This document shows positions 47,507 through 56,591 of a stretch of 64,000 bases of DNA, one piece after another (within the stretch, counting starts at the first letter, position 1; the number at the start of each line of letters is the position of its first letter). The notes beneath the pieces are model-generated. The model was not told where the DNA came from, did not search any database, and saw only the letters and a program-made list of their open reading frames with translations. The translations under genes were made by a program, and so were the position numbers. The DNA comes from Aquariibacter albus (GTDB lineage Bacteria > Pseudomonadota > Gammaproteobacteria > Burkholderiales > Burkholderiaceae_C): positions 930,001-994,000 of the forward strand of contig NZ_JACIVI010000001.1 in NCBI RefSeq assembly GCF_014145335.1, written 5' to 3'.

Positions 47507-47968
47507 TCAGCCGAGGAACGCCGGCCACAGCGGCAGCGTCAGGGACAGGCCCTTGATGAAGAGCAGCCAGGCCAGGGTGGTGAGCACCACGGCCGAGACG
47601 AGGGCATCGCGCAGGCTGAACTCGTCGCCCGCCGCACTCGCCCCGAAGACCAGCAGCGGCAAGGCCACGGCCAGGCCCAGGCGCGGCAGCAGCAGACCGA
47701 AGAGCACGACGCTGCCGAGGATGGTGATCAGCGGCTTCCACGCCAGCTTGCCGATCGGCTCGCCGTCCTCGGTTTCCAGCGTGAGCGCCTTGAACAGCAC
47801 CATCGCGCCGAGCACGGCCAGGATCAGGCCGAGCAGCATCGGGAAATAGCCCGGGCCGGGACGGGCCGAGACACCGAAGTCGTAGGTGCTCGCCCCCAGG
47901 GCGAAGGACACGCCGACGGCGAGGAACATCAGTCCTGCGCCAAAGTCGCGTTGGCTCTTGATCTTCAT
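47507..47968 (-). CDS. tctB: Tripartite tricarboxylate transporter small subunit TctB
   Basis: A 153-residue protein with four hydrophobic segments and the TctB start DFGAGLMFLAVGVSFALGAS, then ARPGPGYFPMLLGLILAVLG. It forms the membrane unit with TctA. GGAGG lies near the start. First gene of the pair. Confidence 0.92.
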   Translation of the reverse strand: MKIKSQRDFGAGLMFLAVGVSFALGASTYDFGVSARPGPGYFPMLLGLILAVLGAMVLFKALTLETEDGEPIGKLAWKPLITILGSVVLFGLLLPRLGLAVALPLLVFGASAAGDEFSLRDALVSAVVLTTLAWLLFIKGLSLTLPLWPAFLG

Positions 47969-48144
47969 GGTGGTGGAGGTCTCCGGTCCGGTGGTCCTGC
48001 GCCCGCATCGGGCGCATGCCGTCTTGGCGCGGCGGCCGCGGGCTGCGGCTGGCTGCTGGGCATTGTAGGAAGCGACCCCCGGGGGGGGCTGCGGATTTCA
48101 CGTAGTGGCATCCCGCAGCCCGCGGCGCCCCGCAGGCGCCAGGC

Positions 48145-48918
48145 TCAGCCGCTGCGGCTGAGGCTGCGGGCCCAGCGCGAGGCCGGCAGCTTCATCACCC
48201 GCTGCAGCTCGGCGGCCCGTGCGGCCAGCGTCTCGCGCTCCGGCCAGGGGCCGTCACGCCAGGCGAGCAGCACGGTGTTGCCCTCCTCGGTCGGCGGCAG
48301 CCATGCGACATGGGCCGCGCCGAAGGCCGCGCGCAGGCGGCGCAGGCTGCCCGCGAGATGGGCCCGCCAGCCGAAGACGTTCACGCTCATCACGCCATCC
48401 TCGCCCAGCACGGCGCGGCAGTCGCGGTAGAAGACTTCGTCGTCGAGCACCGGGGCCGCGGCGTCGTGGTCGTAGAGGTCGACGCAGAGCAGGTCGGCCG
48501 TGCCGAGCTGCGCCGGCTGGCGCACCCAGTCGGCCGCATCGGCCACCACCACGGCCAGGCGGGCATCGTCCGGCGGCAGCTTGAACCACTGGCGGCAGGC
48601 CTGCACGACCTGCGGATTCAGCTCGACCGCGGTGCTGCGCCAGCGCAGGGTCTGGTGGCAGGCCTTGGTCAGCGCGGCTGCGCCCAGACCGAGCTGCACG
48701 GCATGCGGCAGCGCTTCGCCGGGCTGCGGTTCGAGCGGCCCGCGGCGCAGCAGCAGGGCGGCCATCATGCGCTGCACATAGTCCAGCTCGATCTTCCAGG
48801 GCGAGCGGATGCGCATCGTGCCCTGCACCCACTCGGTGTCGCCCAGGTGCAGATGGCGCAGGCCCTCGCCTTCGGAGAGGGACACGGCGGGCAGTTCGGT
48901 TCTCGGGTCGGTCGGCAC
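48145..48918 (-). CDS. Spermidine-synthase-like methyltransferase-fold protein
   Basis: A 257-residue Rossmann-fold protein. The nucleotide-binding region (AVQLGLGAAALTKACHQT, then TAVELNPQVVQACRQWF) and the acidic loop LLCVDLYDHDAAAP resemble polyamine synthases, but the glycine-rich loop is looser than in SpeE, so the reaction is uncertain. It follows the TatD gene by 12 bases on the same strand. Confidence 0.75.
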   Translation of the reverse strand: MPTDPRTELPAVSLSEGEGLRHLHLGDTEWVQGTMRIRSPWKIELDYVQRMMAALLLRRGPLEPQPGEALPHAVQLGLGAAALTKACHQTLRWRSTAVELNPQVVQACRQWFKLPPDDARLAVVVADAADWVRQPAQLGTADLLCVDLYDHDAAAPVLDDEVFYRDCRAVLGEDGVMSVNVFGWRAHLAGSLRRLRAAFGAAHVAWLPPTEEGNTVLLAWRDGPWPERETLAARAAELQRVMKLPASRWARSLSRSG

Positions 48919-48930
48919 GGGGGCTCGCGT

Positions 48931-49791
48931 TCAGGGCAAAGGATGGGGCTGCGGCAGCGCGCCGCACAGGCCGGCCAGCCGCGGCAGCGCAGCCAGGGCG
49001 TTGCGCGTGGTCTGGGCGGCGGTGTGCGCGGCATCCCAGCCGCGCAGGTCGGCCAGGGTCTGGGCGATGCGCGGCAGCTCGGCCGGTTCGTTGCGGCCGT
49101 GGGCCAGGCCGGCGGCACGCTGCTCGGCCCGGCGGTAGAGCCAGGGGGGCGGAATGTCCGGGGCATCGGTTTCCAGCACCAGGGCCGAGTCGGGCAGCTG
49201 GGTGGCCAGGGTGCGCAGCTGCAAGGCGCGTTCAAAGACCAGGGCACCGCCGAAGCCCAGCGCGAAGCCCAGGTCGACGAAGGCCTGCGCCTGCTGCAGG
49301 CTGCCGTTGAAGGCATGGGCGATGCCGCCCATGCCGGGCCGGCGGCGCAGGTGCTTGAGCAGGCCGTCGGCCGAGCGCCGCACATGCAGCAGCACCGGCA
49401 GGCCGTGGCGCGCGGCCAGGCCCAGCTGGGCGGCATACATGCGCTCCTGCCGGGCGCGGTCCAGGCCGGGCACGAAGTGGTCGAGGCCGATCTCCCCGAC
49501 GGCCACCCGCCGCGGGTCGTCGCGGCAGGCATCCAGCGCGGCGTCGAGCGCATCGAGCGCCGCGGTCTCGGCGGCGCGGTCGCTCAGGCGATCCAGGGCC
49601 AGGGGATGCAGGCCCAGCGCATAGGCCAGACCATGGGCGTGGGCCAGGGCCTGCACCGGGGCGAAATCCGCCGTGTCGACCGCCGGCAGCACCATCTGCC
49701 CGACCCCGGCCGCCCGGGCGCGGGCCACCACGGCCGCGGCATCGGGCGCGAACTCGCTGGCGCTGAGGTGACAGTGGGTATCGATCCACAT
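48931..49791 (-). CDS. TatD-family metal-dependent hydrolase
   Basis: A 286-residue TIM-barrel deoxyribonuclease-type hydrolase. The metal ligands are present: DTHCHLS, Glu in VGEIGLDHF, His in LLHVRRSADG, His in HAFNGS and Asp in LETDAPDIPP. The start MWIDTHCHL at 49791 is set by homology. The next gene is coupled downstream. Confidence 0.92.
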   Translation of the reverse strand: MWIDTHCHLSASEFAPDAAAVVARARAAGVGQMVLPAVDTADFAPVQALAHAHGLAYALGLHPLALDRLSDRAAETAALDALDAALDACRDDPRRVAVGEIGLDHFVPGLDRARQERMYAAQLGLAARHGLPVLLHVRRSADGLLKHLRRRPGMGGIAHAFNGSLQQAQAFVDLGFALGFGGALVFERALQLRTLATQLPDSALVLETDAPDIPPPWLYRRAEQRAAGLAHGRNEPAELPRIAQTLADLRGWDAAHTAAQTTRNALAALPRLAGLCGALPQPHPLP

Positions 49792-49883
49792 GGCAAAGAC
49801 GTCGGGGGCGACTAGCATGCGGCCTCGCCGGCGGCCAGGGGCCACCGGCGCGTGCCGACCGTCGATTGTTTCAGGAGCGCCCC

Positions 49884-50525
49884 ATGAAGCTTGTCCGCCC
49901 TCTTCTCCTTGCCCTGGCCGCCGTCGTGGCCGGCTGCGGCACCGTCGAACTGCCGCCGGCCCGCGTGGCCGACGGCGAGCTGCCGCTGCCCGAGGGCTAC
50001 ACCGGCTGGAGCAAGTTCCTCTCGGCCGTGCAGCGACCCGATGCCAAGCAGGTGCGCGAGATCTACATGAACCGCGCCGCCACCCAGGGCACGGCCGCCG
50101 CCGGCTTCCCGAACGGCAGCGTGTTCGTGATGGAGAACTATGCGGCCCAGGCCAACCCGGACGGCACGCTCAAGACCGGCCCGGACGGCAAGCTCGTCAA
50201 GGGGGATCTGCTGCGCGTCTTCGTGATGGGCAAGCAGGCCGGCTGGGGCGAGGGCGTGCCCGAGGCCACCCGCACCGGCAACTGGGTCTACGCGGCCTAC
50301 CTGGCCAGCGGCCAGAAGAGCGCCGACAACCTGGGCACCTGCCGGGCCTGCCATGTCGCGCTGAAGGACAAGCCGGTCGACTTCGTCTTCCGCTACGACG
50401 AGTACTTCAGCAGCAAGCGCAGCCAGGCCCTGGACCCGGCCCTGCGCCTGGCCCTGGCCCAGCCCGCCGGCACGGCGACCGACCTTCCGCCGGCCGTGCT
50501 GGCCGCGCTGCACGGCGGTCGCTGA
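49884..50525 (+). CDS. Cytochrome P460-family lipoprotein
   Basis: A 213-residue haem protein. A lipoprotein signal with lipobox VAGC (Cys at ~19) anchors it to a membrane. The P460-like domain has YTGWSKFLSAVQRPDAKQVR, VFVMENYAAQ, GNWVYAAYLASGQ and one CxxCH haem site (CRACH). Other members oxidise hydroxylamine or handle NO; the lysine crosslink of true P460 cannot be confirmed here. AGGAG lies 8 bases before the ATG. Confidence 0.85.
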   Translation: MKLVRPLLLALAAVVAGCGTVELPPARVADGELPLPEGYTGWSKFLSAVQRPDAKQVREIYMNRAATQGTAAAGFPNGSVFVMENYAAQANPDGTLKTGPDGKLVKGDLLRVFVMGKQAGWGEGVPEATRTGNWVYAAYLASGQKSADNLGTCRACHVALKDKPVDFVFRYDEYFSSKRSQALDPALRLALAQPAGTATDLPPAVLAALHGGR

Positions 50526-50608
50526 ACACCGCGCCCGGCCGGCGGGACGCGGCTGCGCCCCGCCGGCCCCTCCCCTGCCGCTCTCGACGGGCTGTCCGCC
50601 CGGACCCC

Positions 50609-51643
50609 ATGCCCGCCCTGCCGCCCCGCCAGCCGCCGTCTCCGGCCGCCCTCCTCCGCCCGATCGCCACGCGCCTGCGGGCCGGCCTCCGCTGGCTGGG
50701 CTGGCTGGGCCTGGTGGCCGGCAGCCTGCTGCCCGCCCAGGCCCAGACGCCGGCGCACGCGCCTGCCGCATCCAGCCCGGTCGCGGCGGCGGCAGCCCTC
50801 GCCCCGGCCGAGCTGCCGCCGGCCGAGCAGGGCCTGCTCTGGCGGGTGCAGGCCGCCGAGGGCCAGGGGGCGCCGAGCTTCCTCTACGGCACGCTGCACA
50901 TCGACGACCGCCGCCTGATCGCCCGGCTGGATCAGCTCCCACCCCTGCGCGACGCCCTGGACGGCGCCCGCCTGCTGATGCTGGAGCTGCTGCCCAGCGC
51001 CGACGACGCCCGGGCCTTCCAGCAGGCCACCCAGCTGCCCGCGGGCGAGAGCCTGCAAGCCCTGACCGGCCCGGCCCTGGGCCAGACGGTGATCGGCCTG
51101 CTGCGCGACCGCTACGGCATTCCGCCGGAGGCCGCCTCGCGCTTCAAGCCCTGGGCCGCCTACCTTTTCCTGAACCAGCCGGCCCGGCCGATCGGCGAAA
51201 TCCTGGACCGCGCGATCCTGGCCCGCGCCCAGCGCGCGGGCCGGCCCCTGGCGGCCCTGGAGACCCTGGACCAGCAGCTCGGCGCCCTCGACGGCCTGCC
51301 CATGCCGCAGCAGCTCAAGCTGCTGGAATCGGTCGCGCTGCGCCATGACCGCACCCAGGCCGCGATCGAGGGCCTGATCCAGCTCTACCTGGAGGAAGAC
51401 CTCAACGGCCTGGCCGACCTGCAACAGCCCGGTCCGCGCGACGACGCCGAGCTGGCCGCCGCCCATGCCGCGCTGGTCGAGCGCCTGGTCACCCAGCGCA
51501 ACCACGGCATGGTGCGCAACCTGGCGGCCGAGCTGAAGACCGGCGGGGTGTTCGTGGCGGTCGGCGCCCTGCACCTCTGGGGCGATCAGGGCCTGCCGGC
51601 CCTGCTGGCACGCGAAGGCTGGTCGGTTCAGCGGGTGCGCTGA
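50609..51643 (+). CDS. TraB/GumN family protein
   Basis: A 344-residue secreted protein (signal to ~residue 46). The TraB/GumN fold shows FLYGTLHIDDRRL, LLMLELLPSADD, AYLFLNQ, LDRAILARAQRAGRPLAALE and the late GGVFVAVGALHLWGDQGLPA. The paired G-x-x-H motifs suggest a metal-dependent hydrolase. Function is not known. Confidence 0.85.
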   Translation: MPALPPRQPPSPAALLRPIATRLRAGLRWLGWLGLVAGSLLPAQAQTPAHAPAASSPVAAAAALAPAELPPAEQGLLWRVQAAEGQGAPSFLYGTLHIDDRRLIARLDQLPPLRDALDGARLLMLELLPSADDARAFQQATQLPAGESLQALTGPALGQTVIGLLRDRYGIPPEAASRFKPWAAYLFLNQPARPIGEILDRAILARAQRAGRPLAALETLDQQLGALDGLPMPQQLKLLESVALRHDRTQAAIEGLIQLYLEEDLNGLADLQQPGPRDDAELAAAHAALVERLVTQRNHGMVRNLAAELKTGGVFVAVGALHLWGDQGLPALLAREGWSVQRVR

Positions 51644-51662
51644 ACCGGACCCGAGGCCGCGC

Positions 51663-52349
51663 TCAGACGAGCCGGCCGGCCTGCAGGCGCAGCAGGCGGT
51701 CGCAGCGGGCGGCGAGGCTCTCGTCGTGGGTGACGACGACGAAGGCCGTGCCGCGCTCGCGCGCCAGCTTCAGCATCAGCTGGAAGACGGTCTCGGCGCT
51801 GCCGCGGTCGAGGTTGCCGGTCGGCTCGTCGGCCAGCACGGCCGCTGGCCGGGTGACCAGGGCCCGCGCCACCGCCACCCGCTGGCGCTCGCCGCCCGAA
51901 AGCTCGGCCGGACGATGCTCCAGCCGCGCCGCCAGGCCGACTTCGGCCAGCATGGCCGCGGCGGACGCGCGGGCCTCGGCGCGCGGCATGCGGCGGATGG
52001 CGAGCGGCATCGCCACGTTGTCGAGCGCGCTGAACTCTGGCAGCAGGTGGTGGAACTGGTAGATGAAGCCCAGCTGGCGGTTGCGCCAGGCCCCCTGCTC
52101 GGCCGGCGTCAGGTGGGCGCCCTCGCCGTTGAAGGCGCGGCCGGCCAGGGCCACCGAACCGGCACTCGGCCGGTCCAGGCCGCCCAGCAGGTGCAGCAGG
52201 GTGCTCTTGCCCGAGCCGGAGGCGCCGACCACGGCCAGGGTCTCGCCGGGCTGCAGGCGCAGGTCCACGCCGTGCAGCACGGCCACGTCCAGGCCGCCCT
52301 CGGTGTAGCGCCGGCTGAGGCCGCGGGCCTCGATCACGGGATCGCTCAT
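51663..52349 (-). CDS. lolD: Lipoprotein-releasing ABC ATPase LolD
   Basis: The ATPase of LolCDE, which extracts lipoproteins from the inner membrane. The 228-residue protein has Walker [10 protein letters not shown], the signature [15 protein letters not shown], Walker [13 protein letters not shown] and [19 protein letters not shown], which is characteristic of LolD. It begins one base after the lolC stop codon. Confidence 0.95.
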   Translation of the reverse strand: MSDPVIEARGLSRRYTEGGLDVAVLHGVDLRLQPGETLAVVGASGSGKSTLLHLLGGLDRPSAGSVALAGRAFNGEGAHLTPAEQGAWRNRQLGFIYQFHHLLPEFSALDNVAMPLAIRRMPRAEARASAAAMLAEVGLAARLEHRPAELSGGERQRVAVARALVTRPAAVLADEPTGNLDRGSAETVFQLMLKLARERGTAFVVVTHDESLAARCDRLLRLQAGRLV

Positions 52350-52350
52350 C

Positions 52351-53622
52351 TCACTCGTAGCGCAGGGCTTCGGCGGGCTGCACGCGGCTTGCGCGCCAGC
52401 TCGGGTAGAGGGTGGCCAGGAAGGCCAGTGCCAGGGAGATCAGCGCGATCGGCACGATGTCGGCCGACTGCGGATCGCTGGGCATGCGGCTGATCAGGTA
52501 GATGCTGCCGGGCAGGAAGCTGGCGTTGAACAGGCGTTCCAGCGCCGGCACGATCACATCGATGTTGCAGGCCACCAGCAGGCCCAGGCCCAGGCCGGAG
52601 AGCGTGCCGATCACCCCGGCCGTCGCGCCCTGCACGATGAAGATGCCCATGATCGAGCGCGGGCTCGCCCCCAGGGTGCGCAGGATGGCGATGTCGGCGC
52701 GCTTGTCGGTCACCGTCATCACCAGGGTGCTGACCAGGTTGAAGGCCGCCACCGCCACGATGAGCGTGAGGATGATGGCCATCATCCGCTTCTCCAGCTG
52801 CACGGCGGCGAACCAGTTCTCGTTGCTGCGCGTCCAGTCGCGCACCTGCACCTGCGGGCCGAGCCGGGCGGCCAGGCGCTCGGCCACGGCGCGGGCGGCC
52901 TGGGCGTCCTTCAGCTTGAGCTGCACGCCGGTCGGGCCCTGGGTGCGGAAGAGCCGCGCGGCATCGTCCAGATGCATCAGCACCAGCGCGCTGTCGTATT
53001 CGAAATGGCCGGCGAAGAAGGTGCCCGCCAGGTTCATCTGCTTCATGCGCGGCACCACGCCGGCCGGGGTGACCTGGCCGCTGGGGGTGACCACCGTCAC
53101 CGGCTCGCCGGGCATCACGCGAAGAGTGCGGGCGAGCTCGCTGCCCGCAATCACCTGCCAGGCGCCGGGCTGCAGCGCGGCCAGCTCGCCCCGGGCGGCG
53201 AGCTGCGCGGCCAGCGGGGTGACGGCGGGCTCCTCGGCCGGATCGATGCCGCGCAGGATGGCGCCGCGCAGCGTCTCGCCGCGGCCCACCAGGGCCTGCG
53301 CCGCCACGAAGGGCGCGGCGCCGATCACCTCCGGCTCGCGCCGGGCCTCGGCGGCCAGGGCGCGCCAGTCGGCCAGGGCCTCGCCGTCGGCGCTGATCAG
53401 CTCGACATGCGCGATCACGCCCAGCATGCGGTCGCGCACCTCCTTCTGGAAGCCGTTCATCACGCTCAGCACGATGATCAGCGCCGCCACGCCCAGCGCG
53501 ATGCCCAGCACCGACACGCCCGAGATGAAGCTGATGAAGCCATTGCGCCGCCCGGCCCGGCCGGCGCGCGTGTAGCGCCAGCCCACCCTCCATTCATAGG
53601 GCCACTCGAAACGCAGGGACAT
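52351..53622 (-). CDS. lolC: Lipoprotein-releasing permease LolC/LolE
   Basis: A 423-residue permease with four membrane helices, one N-terminal and three C-terminal, and a large periplasmic domain (~55-275). It has [53 protein letters not shown] and [16 protein letters not shown] single LolC/E-type gene here suggests the LolF or homodimer form. The start at 53622 fits; GGAG precedes it poorly. Confidence 0.93.
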   Translation of the reverse strand: MSLRFEWPYEWRVGWRYTRAGRAGRRNGFISFISGVSVLGIALGVAALIIVLSVMNGFQKEVRDRMLGVIAHVELISADGEALADWRALAAEARREPEVIGAAPFVAAQALVGRGETLRGAILRGIDPAEEPAVTPLAAQLAARGELAALQPGAWQVIAGSELARTLRVMPGEPVTVVTPSGQVTPAGVVPRMKQMNLAGTFFAGHFEYDSALVLMHLDDAARLFRTQGPTGVQLKLKDAQAARAVAERLAARLGPQVQVRDWTRSNENWFAAVQLEKRMMAIILTLIVAVAAFNLVSTLVMTVTDKRADIAILRTLGASPRSIMGIFIVQGATAGVIGTLSGLGLGLLVACNIDVIVPALERLFNASFLPGSIYLISRMPSDPQSADIVPIALISLALAFLATLYPSWRASRVQPAEALRYE

Positions 53623-53725
53623 GGGGGCAGCGGGGCAGGCGGGGTTTGGAATCGTTCGGGACACATCCCGAGGGCGCCGGATGCTACCCGAGCCCCTGCG
53701 CAGCCCCTCGGGATAATCCGGCCCC

Positions 53726-54685
53726 ATGCCCTCCCCCCTCGGCGTGTCCGCCCCCCGCACCCTCGTCCTGTCCTTCTGCAACGGGCCCACCGACGAAGCC
53801 GGCGAGCCCCTGGCCCCGCCCCCCGCCCTGCCCCATCTGGCCGCTCTGCTGGGCCGGCTGGACCGCCTGGACACCGAGCCGGGCGAGGTCGAAGACCCGA
53901 TCCCCCCGCACGAACGCGCCCTGGCCCGCGCCTGGGGCTGGTCGGCCGAGCAGCCCCCGCCCCTGGCCGCCGCCCGCGCCCGGGCCCTGGGCCTTCAGCC
54001 CGCGGCCGACGAAGCCTGGGGCCTGCTCCAGCCCGTGCACTGGGCCGTGGGCCGCGAGCATGTCCGCATGGGTGACCCCGAGGCCCTGGGCCTGGACGAG
54101 GCCTCGGGCCGCGAAGTCTTCGACGCCCTCGAGCCCCTGTTCCGCTCCGCCGGCTGGGCCCTGCACTGGGGCGGGCCGACCGCCTGGTTCCTCGTGCATC
54201 CCGACCTGGACGGCCTGGCCACCGCCTCGCCCGACCGCGTGATCGGCCGCAACCCCGACCGCTGGATGCCCGAGGCCCGCGCCGCCCGCAGCTTCCGCCG
54301 CCTGCAGGCCGAGGTGCAGATGACGCTCTACACCCACCCGCTCAACGCCGCCCGCGAGGCCCGCGGCCTGCCCGCCATCAACAGCGTGTGGCTCAGCGGC
54401 TGCGGCCGGCCGCAGCCGCTGGCGCCCGGCGTCATCCACCTGGACGCCCTGCGCGCGCCCAGCCTGGCCCAGGACGTGACCGCCTGGCAGGCCGCCTGGC
54501 AGCAGCTCGACGCCGGTCCGCTGGCCCAGGCCCTGGCCGATCTGCGCGCCGGCCAGGCCCTCAGCCTGTGGCTGTGCGGCGAGCGCCAGGCCGCGCACTT
54601 CGGCCCGCGCCCGCGTGGCTGGCTGCAGGGCCTGCGCGCCCGCTGGCAGGCGCCTGCGCCGGCCGCCGTGCTGGCCGCGCTGTGA
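53726..54685 (+). CDS. Conserved protein upstream of recJ
   Basis: A 319-residue cytoplasmic protein (RVIGRNPDRWMPEAR, RLQAEVQMTLYTHPLN, AINSVWLSGCGRP). It resembles a group seen next to recJ in Betaproteobacteria that is sometimes annotated as phosphoglycerate mutase-like. No catalytic motif of that enzyme is evident, so no function is assigned. It is divergent from lolC and ends seven bases before recJ. Confidence 0.72.
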   Translation: MPSPLGVSAPRTLVLSFCNGPTDEAGEPLAPPPALPHLAALLGRLDRLDTEPGEVEDPIPPHERALARAWGWSAEQPPPLAAARARALGLQPAADEAWGLLQPVHWAVGREHVRMGDPEALGLDEASGREVFDALEPLFRSAGWALHWGGPTAWFLVHPDLDGLATASPDRVIGRNPDRWMPEARAARSFRRLQAEVQMTLYTHPLNAAREARGLPAINSVWLSGCGRPQPLAPGVIHLDALRAPSLAQDVTAWQAAWQQLDAGPLAQALADLRAGQALSLWLCGERQAAHFGPRPRGWLQGLRARWQAPAPAAVLAAL

Positions 54686-54692
54686 GGCGCGC

Positions 54693-56483
54693 ATGAACGC
54701 GCCCGGCGCCCCCCGCCTGGTCGAACGCGCCGCCCAGCCCCGCCCCGCCTGGGCGCTGGAACAGGCCGGCATCCATCCGCTGCTGGCGCGGCTCTATGCC
54801 GCCCGCGGCGTGCGCGCCGCCGAGGAAGTCGACCCCAGCCTGCAACACCTCATCCCCCCCGCCCGCCTGCGCGGTGCGGCCGAGGCCGGCGCCGCCCTGG
54901 CCCGCGCCCTCGCCCAGGGCGAGCGCCTGCTCGTGGTGGCCGACTACGACTGCGACGGCGCCACCGCCTGCGCGCTGGCCCTGCGCGGCCTGGCCCTGCT
55001 GGGCGCCCGGCCCGAACAGCTCGGCTACGTCGTGCCCGACCGCGCGCGGCACGGCTACGGCCTCTCGCCCGCCGTCGTCGAGCAGGCCCTGGCCGCCGCC
55101 GGCCCGCGCCGGCCGGACTGGCTCATCACCGTGGACAACGGCATCGCCAGCTTCGAAGGCATCCAGGCCGCCCAGGCCCGCGGCGTGAAAGTGCTGGTCA
55201 CCGACCACCACCTGCCCGCCCTGCGGGACGGCGTGCCGCAGCTGCCGCCGGCCGAAATCATCGTCAACCCCAACCAGCCCGGCTGCGACTTTCCCAGCAA
55301 GGCCCTCGCGGGCGTCGGCGTCATGTTCTACGTGCTGCTGGCCACCCGCGCCGCCCAGCGCGAACAGGGCCGCTACGCCGACCGCCCCCAGCCCCGGCTG
55401 GACGGCCTGCTCGACCTCGTCGCCCTGGGCACCGTGGCCGACGTGGTGCGGCTCGACGCCAACAACCGCCGCCTCGTCGCCCAGGGCCTGCAGCGCATCC
55501 GCGCCGGCCAGATGCAGCCCGGCGTCGCCGCCCTCTTCGACGTGGCCGGCCGCGAGCCCGCCCGCGCCAGCGCCCAGGACTTCGGCTTCGCCCTCGGCCC
55601 CCGCCTGAATGCCGCCGGCCGGCTGGAGACCATGAACCTCGGCATCGAATGCCTGCTGGCCGAGGACCCTGCCGCCGCCCGCGAACTGGCCCAGCGCCTG
55701 GACGCCATCAACCGCGAGCGCCGCGAAGTGGAAGCCGGCATGCGCGAAGAGGCCCAAGCCCAGCTCGACGCCCAGCTCGCCCGCCTAGGCCAGGCCGAGC
55801 CGCCCGCCGGCCTGGCCCTGTTCGACGAAGGCTTCCACGAAGGCGTGGTCGGCATCGTCGCCGCCCGCCTCAAGGACCGCCTGCACCGCCCCACCTTCGT
55901 CTTCGCCCCCGGGGCCGACGGCGCGCTCAAAGGCTCGGGCCGGTCCATCCCCGGCTTCCACCTGCGCGACGCGCTGGACCTGGTGGCCAAGCGCGAGCCC
56001 GGCCTGCTCACCCGCTTCGGCGGCCACGCCATGGCCGCCGGCGCCACCCTGCCCGCCGAAGGCTTCCCGCGCTTCGCCGCCGCCTTCGCCCAGGTCGCCG
56101 CCGAAAGCCTGGACCCGAGCCAGCTCCACCGCGAACTGCTGACCGACGGCCCCCTGGATCCCGCCTGGATCGCCGACGACGCCACCGCCCTGGCGACCGC
56201 CCACACCCTGGACGCCGCCGTCTGGGGCCAGACCTTCGAAGCCCCCGTCTTCACCGACACCGTCGAGGTGCTGCAACAGCGCATCGTGGCCGAGAAGCAC
56301 AGCAAGCTCACCCTGCGCCACGCCGGCCAGCGCCGCGACGCCATCTGGTTCGGCCACACCGAAGCCCTGCCCGCTCGCGTGCGCCTGGCCTACCGGCTCA
56401 GCGTGGATCGGTACAACGGGAGGGAGAGGGTGCAGTGGGTGGTGGAGGGGGTGGGGGTGGCGGGTTTGGAGGCAACTCCGTAG
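54693..56483 (+). CDS. recJ: Single-stranded-DNA exonuclease RecJ
   Basis: A 5'-3' ssDNA exonuclease of recombination and mismatch repair, 596 residues. DHH-family motifs are VVADYDCDGATA, TVDNGIASFEGIQ and VTDHHLPALRD; then GTVADVVRL and, in DHHA1, FGGHAMAAGATL. The C-terminal OB-like part ends with GRERVQWVVEGVGVAGL. The start at 54693 is set by homology. It marks the left border of the second AT-rich island. Confidence 0.96.
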   Translation: MNAPGAPRLVERAAQPRPAWALEQAGIHPLLARLYAARGVRAAEEVDPSLQHLIPPARLRGAAEAGAALARALAQGERLLVVADYDCDGATACALALRGLALLGARPEQLGYVVPDRARHGYGLSPAVVEQALAAAGPRRPDWLITVDNGIASFEGIQAAQARGVKVLVTDHHLPALRDGVPQLPPAEIIVNPNQPGCDFPSKALAGVGVMFYVLLATRAAQREQGRYADRPQPRLDGLLDLVALGTVADVVRLDANNRRLVAQGLQRIRAGQMQPGVAALFDVAGREPARASAQDFGFALGPRLNAAGRLETMNLGIECLLAEDPAAARELAQRLDAINRERREVEAGMREEAQAQLDAQLARLGQAEPPAGLALFDEGFHEGVVGIVAARLKDRLHRPTFVFAPGADGALKGSGRSIPGFHLRDALDLVAKREPGLLTRFGGHAMAAGATLPAEGFPRFAAAFAQVAAESLDPSQLHRELLTDGPLDPAWIADDATALATAHTLDAAVWGQTFEAPVFTDTVEVLQQRIVAEKHSKLTLRHAGQRRDAIWFGHTEALPARVRLAYRLSVDRYNGRERVQWVVEGVGVAGLEATP

Positions 56484-56591
56484 CAATCAAGCATCTGCGA
56501 ACCCGGCGCTTTCATACAACCGCTACGGTTGGGTTGGAGTGTCCACTGAAGTAAAACCTGGCTCGAGTCAACTTGACCGAGGATGTAGGTT

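Noticed and set aside
56525-56535. GTTGGGT near the recJ end as a further cassette core
   Set aside because: It fits GTTRRRY by chance, but no paired inverse core or palindromic arms are found, so the left limit of the island stays undefined.
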